DNA of 64,000 nucleotides from Isochrysis galbana. Lineage: Eukaryota > Haptophyta > Isochrysidales > Isochrysidaceae. The translations under genes and the position numbers were made by a program. This document shows, in pieces, positions 30,963 to 41,838 of the stretch. Each line of letters begins with the position of its first letter. Position 1 is the first letter of the stretch. Under the pieces are notes generated by a model. The model was given only the letters and a program-made list of their open reading frames with translations. It did no database searches and was not told where the DNA came from. Location: contig CM030939.1 in the NCBI GenBank assembly GCA_018136815.1, positions 1,158,113-1,222,112 of the forward strand. The letters are read 5' to 3'.

Positions 30963-31042
30963 CCCGACATGGCGCTGCATCGGGCGGGAATCAAATGCCG
31001 AATGTAGCTTAGATATTAAGGAACCGATCCCCCCGCGGGTGG
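30963..31042 (+). repeat. Dispersed repeat, second copy of 6298-6375
   Basis: Same order of blocks (CGGGCGGGAATCAAATGCC, AATGTAGCTT, AAGGAACCGATCC). Copy 1 lies beside hAT fragment A. Confidence 0.7.
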
Positions 31043-31118
31043 CCTCCCCTTCCTTCCTCCACCCACTGAGGTTGCGGCTGAGACGAACGGCGCTGTCGCG
31101 CGCACCCTACTGCTGCCT

Positions 31119-31375
<257 letters not shown>

Positions 31376-31640
31376 CCCCCGTTTGCTCTCGGCTCTCGGG
31401 GGATTTCATCTCCCCCCGATAGCTACTGGGGGATCCGCTTACGGCACCCCCCAGGAGCAATCTCCCAATAGCTCTCGGGGGATTTTCTCGGTCCCCCGAT
31501 AGCTCTCGGTGGGGCTGTTGGCGATCGGGAGAAAATTTCCCCCCGATAGCTCTCGGGGGCCCCCGAGAGCTCCTGGGGGGCGTTGGCTCCTGGGGAGTAA
31601 CACAGTACTACCATGTGTGCGTTTTAACTGTAGCGGTCGG
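31376..31640 (+). repeat. Palindromic CCCCGATAGCTCTCGGGGG repeats
   Basis: Five or more degenerate copies of CCCCGATAGCTCTCGGGGG, each self-complementary at its edges (CCCCGA...TCGGGG), lie between the GA and CT arrays. There is no reading frame of note. Confidence 0.75.
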
Positions 31641-31692
31641 ACCGGCGGCGCAGATCGCGCGCGGGAGAGGGAGGTGAGCGCCGCCGCCGCCT

Positions 31693-31851
<159 letters not shown>

Positions 31852-32871
31852 CTCTCGCTCTCTGCTTCTCTCCCCCTCTCTCCACCCCTTCCGTCTCCTC
31901 CCTTATCTATGCCCCTCTCGCGGCTCCCTCCCCACTCCTTCCCTCCTCTCACTCTCTCCTTCCCTGCTCCCCCTCCACCACCACCCCGGCCACCCCACTC
32001 CCTCCCTCCCTTCCTCCCTCCCCCCCTCCACTCTTTTCTTCGCTCTCTTGTGGCAGTGTGAGCCTAGCCCTCACGGCTGCTGCGCCGTGTCCTCGCGGCT
32101 ATGCAGCCTCTTGCCCGCCCCTTTTCCTTTCCCTTCCCGCCGGGTCTCTCACTCTCTTGCTCAACGTACTCCAGAAGAAAGAGGAGGGCGCAGAGAGGAG
32201 GGAGGATGAGAGACGGCGAATACTCGAGGGAGCGAGGTGGTGAGATAAATCGGAGGAGCTCTAGAGGGAGGTCTAGGATCGGAGCGAGAGAAGGGTATAG
32301 CTTCTCTCCCCGTCGGCCTTTCTCGGTCAGCCTTCCTTCCCCTCGTCCAACTCACGCGTGGCGGCCGAGCCCCTGGCCTCCGAGCTCTCACGCCAGGGGG
32401 TAGACCTTTGCCCGCACGCTAAAGCTAAGATCCTGTGTTGAAGCCTCTCCCTGATATCGCCGGCGCGCTCGAGGCTGCTGCCGCCTGGCCACTCGGGCGA
32501 GGCACAAACCCCACCCCCCATCCCTTGCTTCCAACCCTTGCCTTCCACCTCCTGTACCAACGAGGACTGGTCTCCCAACCTACCCCTTTCCCAGTCTTCC
32601 GCCCCCTTTGTGCATTCTTCAGCGCTCTCCCTAGCTCCCGTAAGTCTCGCTGGGCCGTCCCACTCCTCGATCTCGCTCCTCGCGCGTTCCATCTCCTTGA
32701 TCCTTGCCCTTCAACTAGTGCGTGGAGTGGGCCTTGCCCGTCACCACCCCTCACCCCCGCCCGTCCCTTTCCCGCACGCTCTGCCGCAGTGGGCTCCCTC
32801 TGCGGGAGAGCGCGCTTCCATCTCCGCGCCGAGCGGGGAGGCGCCCGGCGCCATCTCTCTCCCGTCGCCCC

Positions 32872-35800
32872 ATGTCGATGCTTGTGCCTGTCGCTGCGTG
32901 GCCGTGCGCGCCGCAACACCGCATCACTTGTGTACTCAGCACGCAGCTCGCGCCGGCGGCCATCGTGACGGGCAGCGAGTCGGGCCAGCTTGTGCTGTGG
33001 TGCCGTGCGTCCAAATTTGCTACCCCCACTAAGCCGGCACAGGAGAATGCCGGCGCCGGGCCGCTTACGCCGCGCACCGTCCTCTTTGGCCATGGTGCGA
33101 CAATTGTTTGGCTCGCACAATGTGCATACGAGTCGTCCGAGGCCATTGCCTCGCTTTGCCGTGAAGGGCATGCTAACGCATGGGACCCGGCGGACGGTCG
33201 TTGCCTTTCCGCCTCGGCGGCGCCACTGCTTGGTGATGGCACGCGCGCGGTGGCCGCCACCATCTTGCCGGGTCGGACGCACGCTGTGATTGCCGGTGTG
33301 TGCTTGTCCGTTGAAGCCCTCAACAGCCTTGCACGGCGCCGCTCATGTGGCGCCTGCACCTTGCCCTGGCCGTCCTCACAGGTGAGACCGCCGCATTGCA
33401 CGTGCTTGACCTGAGCGGCATGCGCTGCCGTGTGCTCGTCCGGCTGCCCGATTGGCCACTTGCAGTAGCAGCGGCGCCCGCCGGGCTGGCTGGCAGCGGC
33501 GCCGAGGAGGCCGGCGCAGTGCGTATTGCATGCGTCGATGCGGCGCGCATGATTCGGCTATGGGACATCCCGGCCGACACGCTTATGTCCACGAGCGATG
33601 GCGCAGCGCGGCCGCGGCCGGCAACGGCGTATACTCCCGTGCCGCTGTCAGACGTGTGTATTGCGGACGCGAACGGTGCGGTGGGCGCTGACGGTGGGAG
33701 TGCCCTCGGCGTGACTGAGGCTGCAGCCCAAGACACTCTGTCGGCCGATGCGCGCTTTGCGGCGCTGTGTGCGCCGCGCACTGTCCATTTCTCGGACGAC
33801 CTGACAGTGCTGTTGATCCACCACGCCGACGGCTGCGTCACTGTCAGCGAGCTCGGACCACCCATCCCGCAGCTGGCTCAAGGCGCGTCCGCCCCGCCAT
33901 TTGGCCGAGGCCCTGGCCCCCTCGGTGGGCTTGGACGCCGCCGCGCGGTGGAGCGAGGGCATGGAGCGCTTGGGAGGGTGCGCCAGCACCAGTTGATTCG
34001 GCTTGAGGGCTGGTGGGAGGGTGCCACGTTGGTGCACGTCAACGAGCCGCCTGCACCTCCCGCCGGCGGCGACTTGCCCGCCGCCGCGCGGCCGCCGAAG
34101 GCGCCACACTCTGGCTGGCACCTCCTTGCATGGGGAGGGTGTGACGACACTGGCTCCACTCGCCCACTAAGCCTCTTCCGGCTGAGCGCCAAGGGCGCCT
34201 TGCAAGCGGCCGCGACATTCGACGCTGAGTCACGCTCGTCTTCAAGGGATTCGCGCGCGGGCCCCGACTTGGTCGATGCGCTGTGCGGCAGGGAGACCAG
34301 CGGCTCGACAGGCTTCGTCTACACGGCCGGTGTGAAGCTTATCGAGCCGCTGGTGACGGGCTCCGCTGTCGATGCCGCGACCACGCTGGTGATGGCGACG
34401 ACGGTGGGTGACCTGCACCTCTTCCGCGCCGCGCCACCCCAGTCTAGTGCGGCCGGTGGACGCCTCGCCTCGCCGCCCTCCCCCCATGCACCCGCACCGA
34501 TGCCGCTCGCCCTTATTCTCACCGAGGGAGCGCGCCTTGACCGTGGCTGGTGCGCCGTCGACCCCGTACGAGGAAGGGTCACCACTATGGCGCACGCAAT
34601 CGGCGCCGCAGCAGCCTCCTGCCTGCTTGTGGGATACGAAGACGGCAGCGTGGGCCGGTTCGAGCTTCCTTCAGGCGAGCGCTGCCATTGTAGCCCGGCG
34701 GCGCGCCACGCGGCCCCTGTCACGGCGCTCGTGGCCCTGCGCGGCGCCGCGATTCGGCCGTCTGATGCCCCTCAGGGACAGCAGGTAGGCGACAGGCGGA
34801 CTGCCTCCCGCACGTTCGCGTCGGCCGACGCGCTGGGCACCGTCACGCTGTGGTCACTGAGGGGGCTGTCGCCACTAGCCAGCGTCCAGGAGCACACGCG
34901 TACCGTGACGGCACTGCTGCAGCCGCCGCTGGCTGCCGAGGCGCCGGCCGTCGAGTTGATGCCTGGCGGTGTGCCTGGCTGTGCATCGCTCGTCTCGATT
35001 GGCACCGACGGGGCGGTGGCCCTGTACTTTCTCTCGGGCGAGCCGTTCGACGAGATTGACGAGGACGACGAGAGTGCCGCCGCTGCCGCAAGCGCGCCAC
35101 CCAACCTCGACGCCTCGAGCGGTGTGAGCGTGCGGTGCGCCCTTCTTCTGCCTGGTCACGCACTACCTGTGGTCGAGCTTTGTTGGCGCATGATCGAGGG
35201 CATGCTTCTTTGCCGCGCGGCCGCCGCGCCGTCGAGCCCATCGACACTGTACGCGTGGCAGCTTTCAACGGGCCGGCTTGAGCGTGTTATAGACGCCGCT
35301 GAAGCCGCTCCACAGCTCAAAGCCATGGCGAGCGGCAAGATCGCAGGTTGCCACTGCCAGCCGGTGCCCGACACTGTTGGGCCGCTCGGTGCGGCCGCCG
35401 CCGCGTTGCGCGGCGGCGCGTCCATCGGATGTGCTGCGATGGATGTGGCCGGCAGGCAAGGATGCGACGACCTGCCGGGACGAATAGATTGGGGTGCACA
35501 GGGTGGGCCCGTTTTCGCATCAGGTGGCTACGCCCCCTTCCCACCGCTGTGCATCTTTGTCTTCCATGTGCGCCGCTTGATTGCGGAAGCAAGACGCGAG
35601 GCCGCGGCGAGGGACGCGCCGCGCGACGCCGCGCGCGAAGTGTCACAGAGAACGCGGGAGTCGATGCCCGGCGCGCTCCTGCAGCCTGCGCGCCCCTCGG
35701 CGGCAGCTGGCGTCCCATTTGATGACGCGTGGAGCGTTTCGGAGATCGAGGGGCCGTCGACCCTGCGCGTTGCGCCACTGGCCGGACAATCGCCCCCACT

Positions 35801-38039
35801 TCCCACCCGTAGCGCCTCGCTCGGCCCCACGACCGCTCTCGCGTGCCGGCCTATGCCTGGCAGCAGCCAACTCTCGGGTGTGGCCGCCTGCCGCCTCACT
35901 CTCGCCTACCTATCACCTTGGGGAGCGGACGACGAATTCGACCATCAGCTCGCGCTTCGGTTGGGCATCGAGCCACCAGGCGCGTGCCTGCTCGCGTTTG
36001 GCGTCTGCGGCCACGGTGGTCGCCTCTCCTTTTGCACTCCTACCGTAGGCCAGACGGTGCAGCGGTGGGCGTCGTCGGCACACCTGAGCGGCGTCTCGGA
36101 GCTGAGTTTGGCGGCAGTGGCCAACACGATGACCACAGGCGCTACCGACGAGCAGGTGCGGGTTGCGCATGTGTGGCGGTCCGGCGTACCGTCCTGCACG
36201 CGCCGAGCCAGTATGGGGGCAGGCGCAGAGTGGGTCGTGGGCGCTCACGGCCTCTTGCATTGTAATCGGCCCTTGACAAGTGGTGACACTCTTGACGTGT
36301 GACAGTGGTGCCCCATGCCTTTCAGGCGCGTCACGCCTGCGCCAAGCTCGTGCAGCACGTAGCAGTCTCGCTCGCTGCACGCCTCCCGAACAGATGCGCC
36401 CCGTCCCTTTCCCTTCTCGCTCGCCACTCGGTCGACCCTTCCGAGGACGTCCAGACAGCAGCCCGATTACTGCTTGACAGCACGCTCGGCCGGCTACCCC
36501 AGGAGAGGCGGCGGCGGCTCGTCGAGGCGTGGCTCGGCCGGCTGTTGTCGCCATCCACAGCGCCGCTGCCCCTCGCCCCCATGACTGTCTCGTCCGCCGG
36601 CCTCGCAAGTGGCGCCCCCATCAGCATGAGTGGCCACTTTTCGCGCTCAGCGTCGGCCTTTTCCATCTCCTCGCTCACCTCCTCCACCACGACTTCGCCG
36701 CAGCACGTCCGCCCGCCTGCTGCACGGCAGCCAAGCACGGTGGCGCCCTCGTCTCTAGCCGAACTCTCCTCACCACAAGGTATCGCTGTCCTACTACTCA
36801 GCGCGATGGTCATTCGTTACGGTGCCGGCTTACACCCGGACCTTGGGCCATGCCTTGTTTCTTACCTCCTCGGCATGTTGCATGGTCCTTCCGAAGCGCA
36901 GCGCGCGGCCGCGGCCGACCTCCTGTCGCGAGGGTACACAGAATGGCGCCCGTACCTTGACGATCGGGCGACGCTCATACGCACGCTCTTCGCCGCCGCG
37001 CACTCGGCACCGGCGGGCCGCCCGCTTGCCGCCAGCGAAGATGATGTTGTGGACAAAGGGTCAACGACGCCGACGGCGGCAGGGGGGCCTTCGCGTCTAA
37101 CGCCACAGGCATCGGCGGGTGCGCCGGCCGCCCTCTCGGCCAACCGGTACCACACCGCGCTCATCGTTGTTGGAGCGGCCGAGCCGCAGCTGCTGTGCAC
37201 GGAGATGGGTGAGCAGGCGGTGCGGATGGCGGCCCCACCACGCGTCCGCCTGGCAGCTGTCGCCTCAGTCATCTCGCTCGTCCGGTCCCGCGCCGCGTCT
37301 CTAGAGACGTCGCTACCGCAGGTCGTCGAGGCGGCGCTAAGGCCCCTCGACCCTTCAGTGCCTTCACTGAGGGAGGGGTCGCTCGGAGCCTCGACTTCCG
37401 CGTTGAGGGAGCTCGTGCGGAGATACCCAATGGTCCACTTCAACCAGCCGACACAACGGTTGGCGGTGAGCGCGCTGTCAGGGCCGGCGGTGGACTAGGG
37501 GGCGCACACGACCACTACACAACAAATGGCGATGCGCCGCGTGGCGATGCGCCCTTGCGCGCCGCGCGCGAAGGACGGAGGCCCGGATGTGTAGAAGACG
37601 TAGAGCAACCTCGGCCCTTCATCGAGAAGGACCTCGCGCATCTCAACCCCGGAGGTGTCTCTTGCCTTGCCTAACCCCCGTCCCGTGCCCGCTCTATCAG
37701 GTCGGCACGGTGGAGGGTGTCGTCCTGCTATACGACGTGCGCACCGCAACCAAGTGGCGCATTCTTCAGGGGCACGGAGCTCCTGTCACCTCGGTGTCCA
37801 TTGCGCCGGCGGGAGATCTCGTCGCGTCCTACTGTGCTGAAGAGCGTGTCATCCGCTGGTGGTCGACCGGCTCATCCGGCCTCTTCGGTTTCCTAGGTTT
37901 GAGCGGCAATTGCTTGGGCGAGTCCGCTGTCGACGTAGAGATGCCTATCGGAGCAAGGGTTCAAATCGAGTGGGCGTCTCCACACTCTGTAGGCCTGACG
38001 TGCAACAACATTGCACTCGGATTTTTTACCCGCCCGTGA
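32872..38039 (+). CDS. WDR7: WDR7 / rabconnectin-3 beta homologue, 4 exons
   Basis: Model: 32872-33295, 33382-36236, 36326-37465, 37701-38039; 1585 aa, phases consistent, introns of 86, 89 and 235 bp, all GT-AG. The N-terminal half has WD40 repeats with WDR7-specific blocks: ALHVLDLSGMRC, then PDWPLAV (compare the D/Y-V-V-D and P-D-W-I-S of animal WDR7); LLVGYEDGSVGRFELPSGE; GTVTLWSLRG; HALPVVELCWR; and LYAWQLSTGRLERVID. Exon 3 is HEAT-like helical sequence (HACAKLVQHVAVSLAARL). The last exon is the C-terminal WD pair (GTVEGVVLLYDVRTATKWRI, RVIRWWSTGSSGLFGFLGLS). With DMXL proteins it forms the rabconnectin-3 (RAVE-like) complex that assembles and regulates V-ATPase on endomembranes. The length is close to that of animal WDR7 (about 1490 aa). 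Apparently intact. Confidence 0.88.
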
Positions 38040-38261
38040 GATTACGCCTCCCGATCGCGCGCGAGTCCTTCGCACGTCAATGCCGCTGAATGCCGCTGCA
38101 ACCGACCAGAGCTTTTACACGCCTCCAGGGCTCGCGGCATCGCTCGGCCGGAAAACTTGAAGTAGCGCCTACGCACGCGTTGCGAATGGATTGTAGCTTT
38201 TCGAGCGGGAGATCGCCAGATTACGAGTTTACCGGGCACCGGTTGTCTCATGTTTTCTCAA

Positions 38262-38350
38262 GCAAAATCTTAAAAACATACCCGCTACGTGCGGCGTGAG
38301 CGGCCGTGTGCTTGCGCGCTAGCTACTCTCTACTACCCACCCTTACCAAC
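38262..38350 (+). repeat. Dispersed repeat R5, copy 2
   Basis: Matches 25222-25345 (AAAATCTTAAAAA, CCCGCTACGTGCGGCGTGAG). 38040-38261 is the 3' flank of WDR7 with nothing recognised. Confidence 0.65.
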
Positions 38351-38404
38351 GAGCTTCCCGCTCCCCCCTCCCCCAAGTTTTTGAAGGCGAAATCAACTAA
38401 CTTT

Positions 38405-38595
38405 ATAGTTGGTTGCCATGGATCGCGCCGCCGCTCCCCACCTCTCCTTTGGGCCCCCCGCCGAAGGCGCCCCCCCCGTACCCATGGAACTGCTGCAGGC
38501 GAAGCGGCCGCGTCCGCCCGCAGAGGCCGAGCAAGTGAGCGCGACCTTGGTCGCGCCGCACGGCCTGTGGCCCCGGCCAATCACGTGACATCCTT
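38405..38595 (-). repeat. Dispersed repeat R6, copy 1
   Basis: Read on the minus strand it matches 50108-50310 on the plus strand: GGCCGGGGCCACAGGCCGTG, GCTCGGCCTCTGCGGGCGGA, GGCGCCTTCGGCGGGGGGCC, and the end TATAAAGTTAGTTG. The block is bounded by the TATAAA-CTTAGTTG motif, also found at 61157 and 61287. Confidence 0.7.
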
Positions 38596-38639
38596 GAGAA
38601 GCCCGCTCAGTGCAAGCGTAATATTCGCTCAGAGTCCTT

Positions 38640-39075
38640 GGCAACTACCGTTAAGATAGCGATCACAATCATGGAGCCCGTCTATGGACTGCTTCGTTTG
38701 ACCGACGGCAAACTTGGCGCCCATTTGGGCAAAGTTTATGCGTATCTCCTTCAAATTGATCATCACCTGAAGAACCTCGACGTCGATGGTGTCAACAGCA
38801 CGACACGGCATAAAATACATGAACTTTTTATGGCAAGGTGGGAATATTTGCACGCGCCTGTCATGAGTGCTTCTTACTGTTTGGAGCCTGAATTTTGTCG
38901 TCGCAAGTTCTCTTCCAAGTAAGGAGCTGCAAGAGCTTAAACAGTGCTTGAAGCAAATGTCAAAGGCAGAGCATCCATCCATACCCCGACTTATTGGCGG
39001 AGTAATCAAAATTTCAATAGGGGGGCGACAGTTACGCACAGGAATAAGGAAGGAATCTTTCGAAAACCCTTAAGT
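38640..39075 (+). mobile_element. hAT transposase fragment C (middle region)
   Basis: Translates as IMEPVYGLLRLTDGK, GKVYAYLLQID, then ARWEYLHAPVMSASYCLEPE and FCRRKFSS; in the next frame ELQELKQCLKQMSKAEHPSI. These are middle hAT-transposase blocks, also present in the element at 44033-46867 (HELFMARWEYFHLPC, EPEFCRRTFS). The dimerisation domain and ends are missing, and there is at least one frame break. Confidence 0.75.
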
Positions 39076-39204
39076 AAGTTGATGAAGACCGAAGTAAAAC
39101 AGCGCCACGATGTAATCCAACGGCCAACACCTGAGGGGGAATCAGGGTCACACAAGGGGGCGGTTCCTTGCACCGGCGATACCTGAACGCGCGACTTAGC
39201 CTAA

Positions 39205-39370
39205 AAACGCGAGGCGGAGCACGCAAGGAGGTAAGCCAGGCGAGGGGCAAGCAGGCGACAAGGGAGGCGACAAAGGGGGCGAGGGCAAAGAGGGCGAATG
39301 GCGAATGTAGGATCCTGCAAGGAGGGCAAAGAGGGCGACGGTGACTCGTGGCTAGCCTGCAAGGAGGGGA
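39205..39370 (+). repeat. GGCGA-rich minisatellite
   Basis: Irregular repeats of GGGGCGA(C)AAGGGAGGCGAC and GCAAGGAGGGCAAAGAGGGCGA. Confidence 0.65.
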
Positions 39371-39939
39371 CATAGACATAGAAACGCAAACAACTTCTAA
39401 AACAAAAAGGTCGATCGCGGATGCGACAGCGACAGGGATCCGCGCCAAGTACGATGCACTTCTTGCTACTAGCACCCCCGTCGAGAGGCTACACGCTCTC
39501 GGGAAAGCGAGTGACAAGGTGGCCGGCCATCAGCGCGCCGACTCGCGCGCCGGTATCGCGTTGGGCAAGTTCAATCACCAAGGCGAGTGAGTGGCTCGAC
39601 AGCAAAACCTCGACGGAGCTCGAGGCGGTGTTTCGTATCGCTTGGCGAGAGGCGCGGCTCGGGCGGCGACTGACGATGAAACAACAGCGCATCAAGTCCG
39701 GTAAGATCAAGCAGGAAGCAAGGGACGAGAAGCTGGCGGGCAAGCAGCAGAAGGCGGACGCCAAGGCGGCGGAGGATGTGCGTGTCGCCGCCGTCGTACT
39801 CAAGCGCAAGTACTCGGAGCTCAAGTCGCTCGGCATCAACGAGCTCCGAGACCAGCTTAAGCACTATAAGGCGCAGCGCCGCCAAGAGCAGCACACACCG
39901 TGTTGGGGACCTCCTGCGAGCGAACACGGCCTTTTCTGA
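39348..39939 (+). pseudogene. Coiled-coil ORF in two frames, possible transposon-derived
   Basis: 39360-39587 reads TKRSIADATATGIRAKYDAL and PVERLHALGKASDKVAGHQR. After a frame change at about 39585 it goes on as ASEWLDSKTSTELEAVFRIA, LTMKQQRIKSGKIKQEARDE and a Lys/Glu/Ala coiled coil to 39939. The pattern (short helix, P-x-E-R-L, then charged coiled coil) resembles tails found in mobile-element proteins, but I cannot name the family. It has one frame break and no start. Confidence 0.35.
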
Positions 39940-39956
39940 AATGTGCTCACCAGTAG

Positions 39957-40121
<165 letters not shown>

Positions 40122-40253
40122 TAGCCGTTAGAACACCCTCCACATCGCTCTGGGGGAGAGTTTACTAAGAGTATAGAGACCACGAGGAACCTTTTCGACG
40201 CCCCGGGCGACGGAATCTGTGCGGAGGGGTTTGTTCTTCTCTTGAGAAGCAAA

Positions 40254-40566
40254 TTCTTCTCTCTTCACCTACTCTCTCGCCTTTCTCTCTCTCTTCTTCT
40301 GCTTCTCTCTCTCTCTCTCTCCTCTCACACACAGCCTCTCTCTCCTTCCTCCTCCTCTCTCACCTGTTTTTCTCTCCTTACTTCTTCCTCTCTCTCTCTC
40401 CAGGAGTAGTAGAGTACATATATCGTACTGCTGCTTCTCACCAACGGCGCGCTGTGCGATCTCCGTCCCCCTCTTTTCACGTGTTCTACTCGCACATTCC
40501 TCTTATCTCCGCCTCCTCCCTCCTCCCGCTTCTCTTCGTCACACCACTCCCCCACTCTCCTCGCCA
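40254..40566 (+). promoter_or_regulatory. CT-rich leader of the kinase gene
   Basis: About 300 bp dominated by CTCTCTCT and TTCCTCC tracts ending at the start codon. No TATA box is seen. Confidence 0.45.
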
Positions 40567-41838
40567 ATGCTCCCCTTCCCTCTTCCTCTCCTCCTCCTCT
40601 TCCTCCTCTCCGGAGCCGGCCACGCCGCGCTGTTCTGCGATGGGCGCGCCGTCGCACCGCGATGTGCCCCACCCCACATGGTCACCTCCGACGCCCTCTC
40701 TCCCTCCCTCGCTGCCTCTGCCCTCCGCTTCTTCCTCTCCTCTGAGGCAACTCTCTCACCCACCAACGGAGGAGTCAACAACTTCGTGCAGTACGTGGAG
40801 ACCGCAGAGGGAGAGCGGCGGGTCCTGCGCGTGTACAACAACGGGGGACAGACCGAGCGTGTCAGGTACGAGCACTCAGTGCTCCGGCAGCTCCACGAGG
40901 CCTGTGAGGCTGACCCGCTGCCGTTTGCGATCCCGCTCTACCTGCCATCGCTCACGACGGGCGAGAGCATGATGCAGCTGGAGGACGGCAACCAGTGCTG
41001 CATGTGCGAGCTGATCCCAGGCGCACTGCCCAAGACCTCTGATCCGACGCCGCTCGGACGCGCCGTTGGACTCCTCATGAAGGCCATGGGCGCGCTCGAC
41101 GTTGAGGCGCTCGAGGGCGAGTCGTGCCATCCATACTTTGAGATCTACCAGGCCCATCCCACCATGGACCGCGAAAAGTTCTACGCCTACATCGAGGGGC
41201 CCGAGCTAGACGGATGTCGTGCGGCAATGGACGCAATGACCGAGGAGTTTAAGGTCTGCGACGCCTTCATCGAACGCGCGCTCGCCACCGGTCTGCCCAA
41301 GCAAGTGATCCACGGCGATCTGCACTACGACAACGTGTTGTGTGACGAACGCACCGGCGAAGTCACCGGCCTGCTTGACTTTGAGTTTTGCGGACTCGAC
41401 TGGCGCGCCATGGAGGTTGCTGTGTGCCTCTCCAAGTATGTCGGCGAAGATGACCCCTTCCCGCAGGTCGAGGCATTCCTCAAGGGGTTCGCCGAGCACG
41501 GGCAGCTCACTGCTGAGGAGTGCCGAGGCCTGCCCGACATGATCAACCTACGCGTCATGTCGAACTGCGTCTACTTTGTCGGCCGTGCCATCGCCGGCGA
41601 GGACTCGATCGACGAGCTCACCTCGCGCGCTGACATGTACGCCCAGCGCATGGTATGGGTGCGCGACAATCGCGAGCGCATCGTTGATTGCATCCTGGGC
41701 GCGCTTGCGGCGGTGCGCGGCAGGCCGGCCGATTCGCCTGAGGGACTCGCCGGTGTTGTCGTGCCCACCCGAGCGCTCTCGGTGGCCATCGCGGACGCCA
41801 TCGCCCCCAGTGGCTTTGAATGGGGCCCAACGTTTTGA
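40567..41838 (+). CDS. APH-fold kinase, probably plastid-targeted homoserine kinase (type II)
   Basis: 423 aa, one exon. Residues 1-20 are a hydrophobic signal peptide (MLPFPLPLLLLFLLSGAGHA), then a short Arg-containing presequence, fitting a bipartite plastid signal. Residues 68-74 (GGVNNFV) and 86-93 (VLRVYNNG) match the nucleotide loop and strand of ThrB2/homoserine-kinase II-like proteins. HGDLHYDN (249-256) is the Brenner-type catalytic loop and LLDFEF (269-274) the metal-binding DFE. The family phosphorylates homoserine in threonine synthesis, but choline or ethanolamine kinases share the fold, so the substrate is inferred from the V-L-R-V-Y-N-N-G type motif. Confidence 0.6.
   Translation: MLPFPLPLLLLFLLSGAGHAALFCDGRAVAPRCAPPHMVTSDALSPSLAASALRFFLSSEATLSPTNGGVNNFVQYVETAEGERRVLRVYNNGGQTERVRYEHSVLRQLHEACEADPLPFAIPLYLPSLTTGESMMQLEDGNQCCMCELIPGALPKTSDPTPLGRAVGLLMKAMGALDVEALEGESCHPYFEIYQAHPTMDREKFYAYIEGPELDGCRAAMDAMTEEFKVCDAFIERALATGLPKQVIHGDLHYDNVLCDERTGEVTGLLDFEFCGLDWRAMEVAVCLSKYVGEDDPFPQVEAFLKGFAEHGQLTAEECRGLPDMINLRVMSNCVYFVGRAIAGEDSIDELTSRADMYAQRMVWVRDNRERIVDCILGALAAVRGRPADSPEGLAGVVVPTRALSVAIADAIAPSGFEWGPTF

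Noticed and set aside
33320-37443. Many long antisense frames opposite the WDR7 gene
   Set aside because: Shadow frames in GC-rich coding DNA; the plus strand carries the recognised domains and splice sites.
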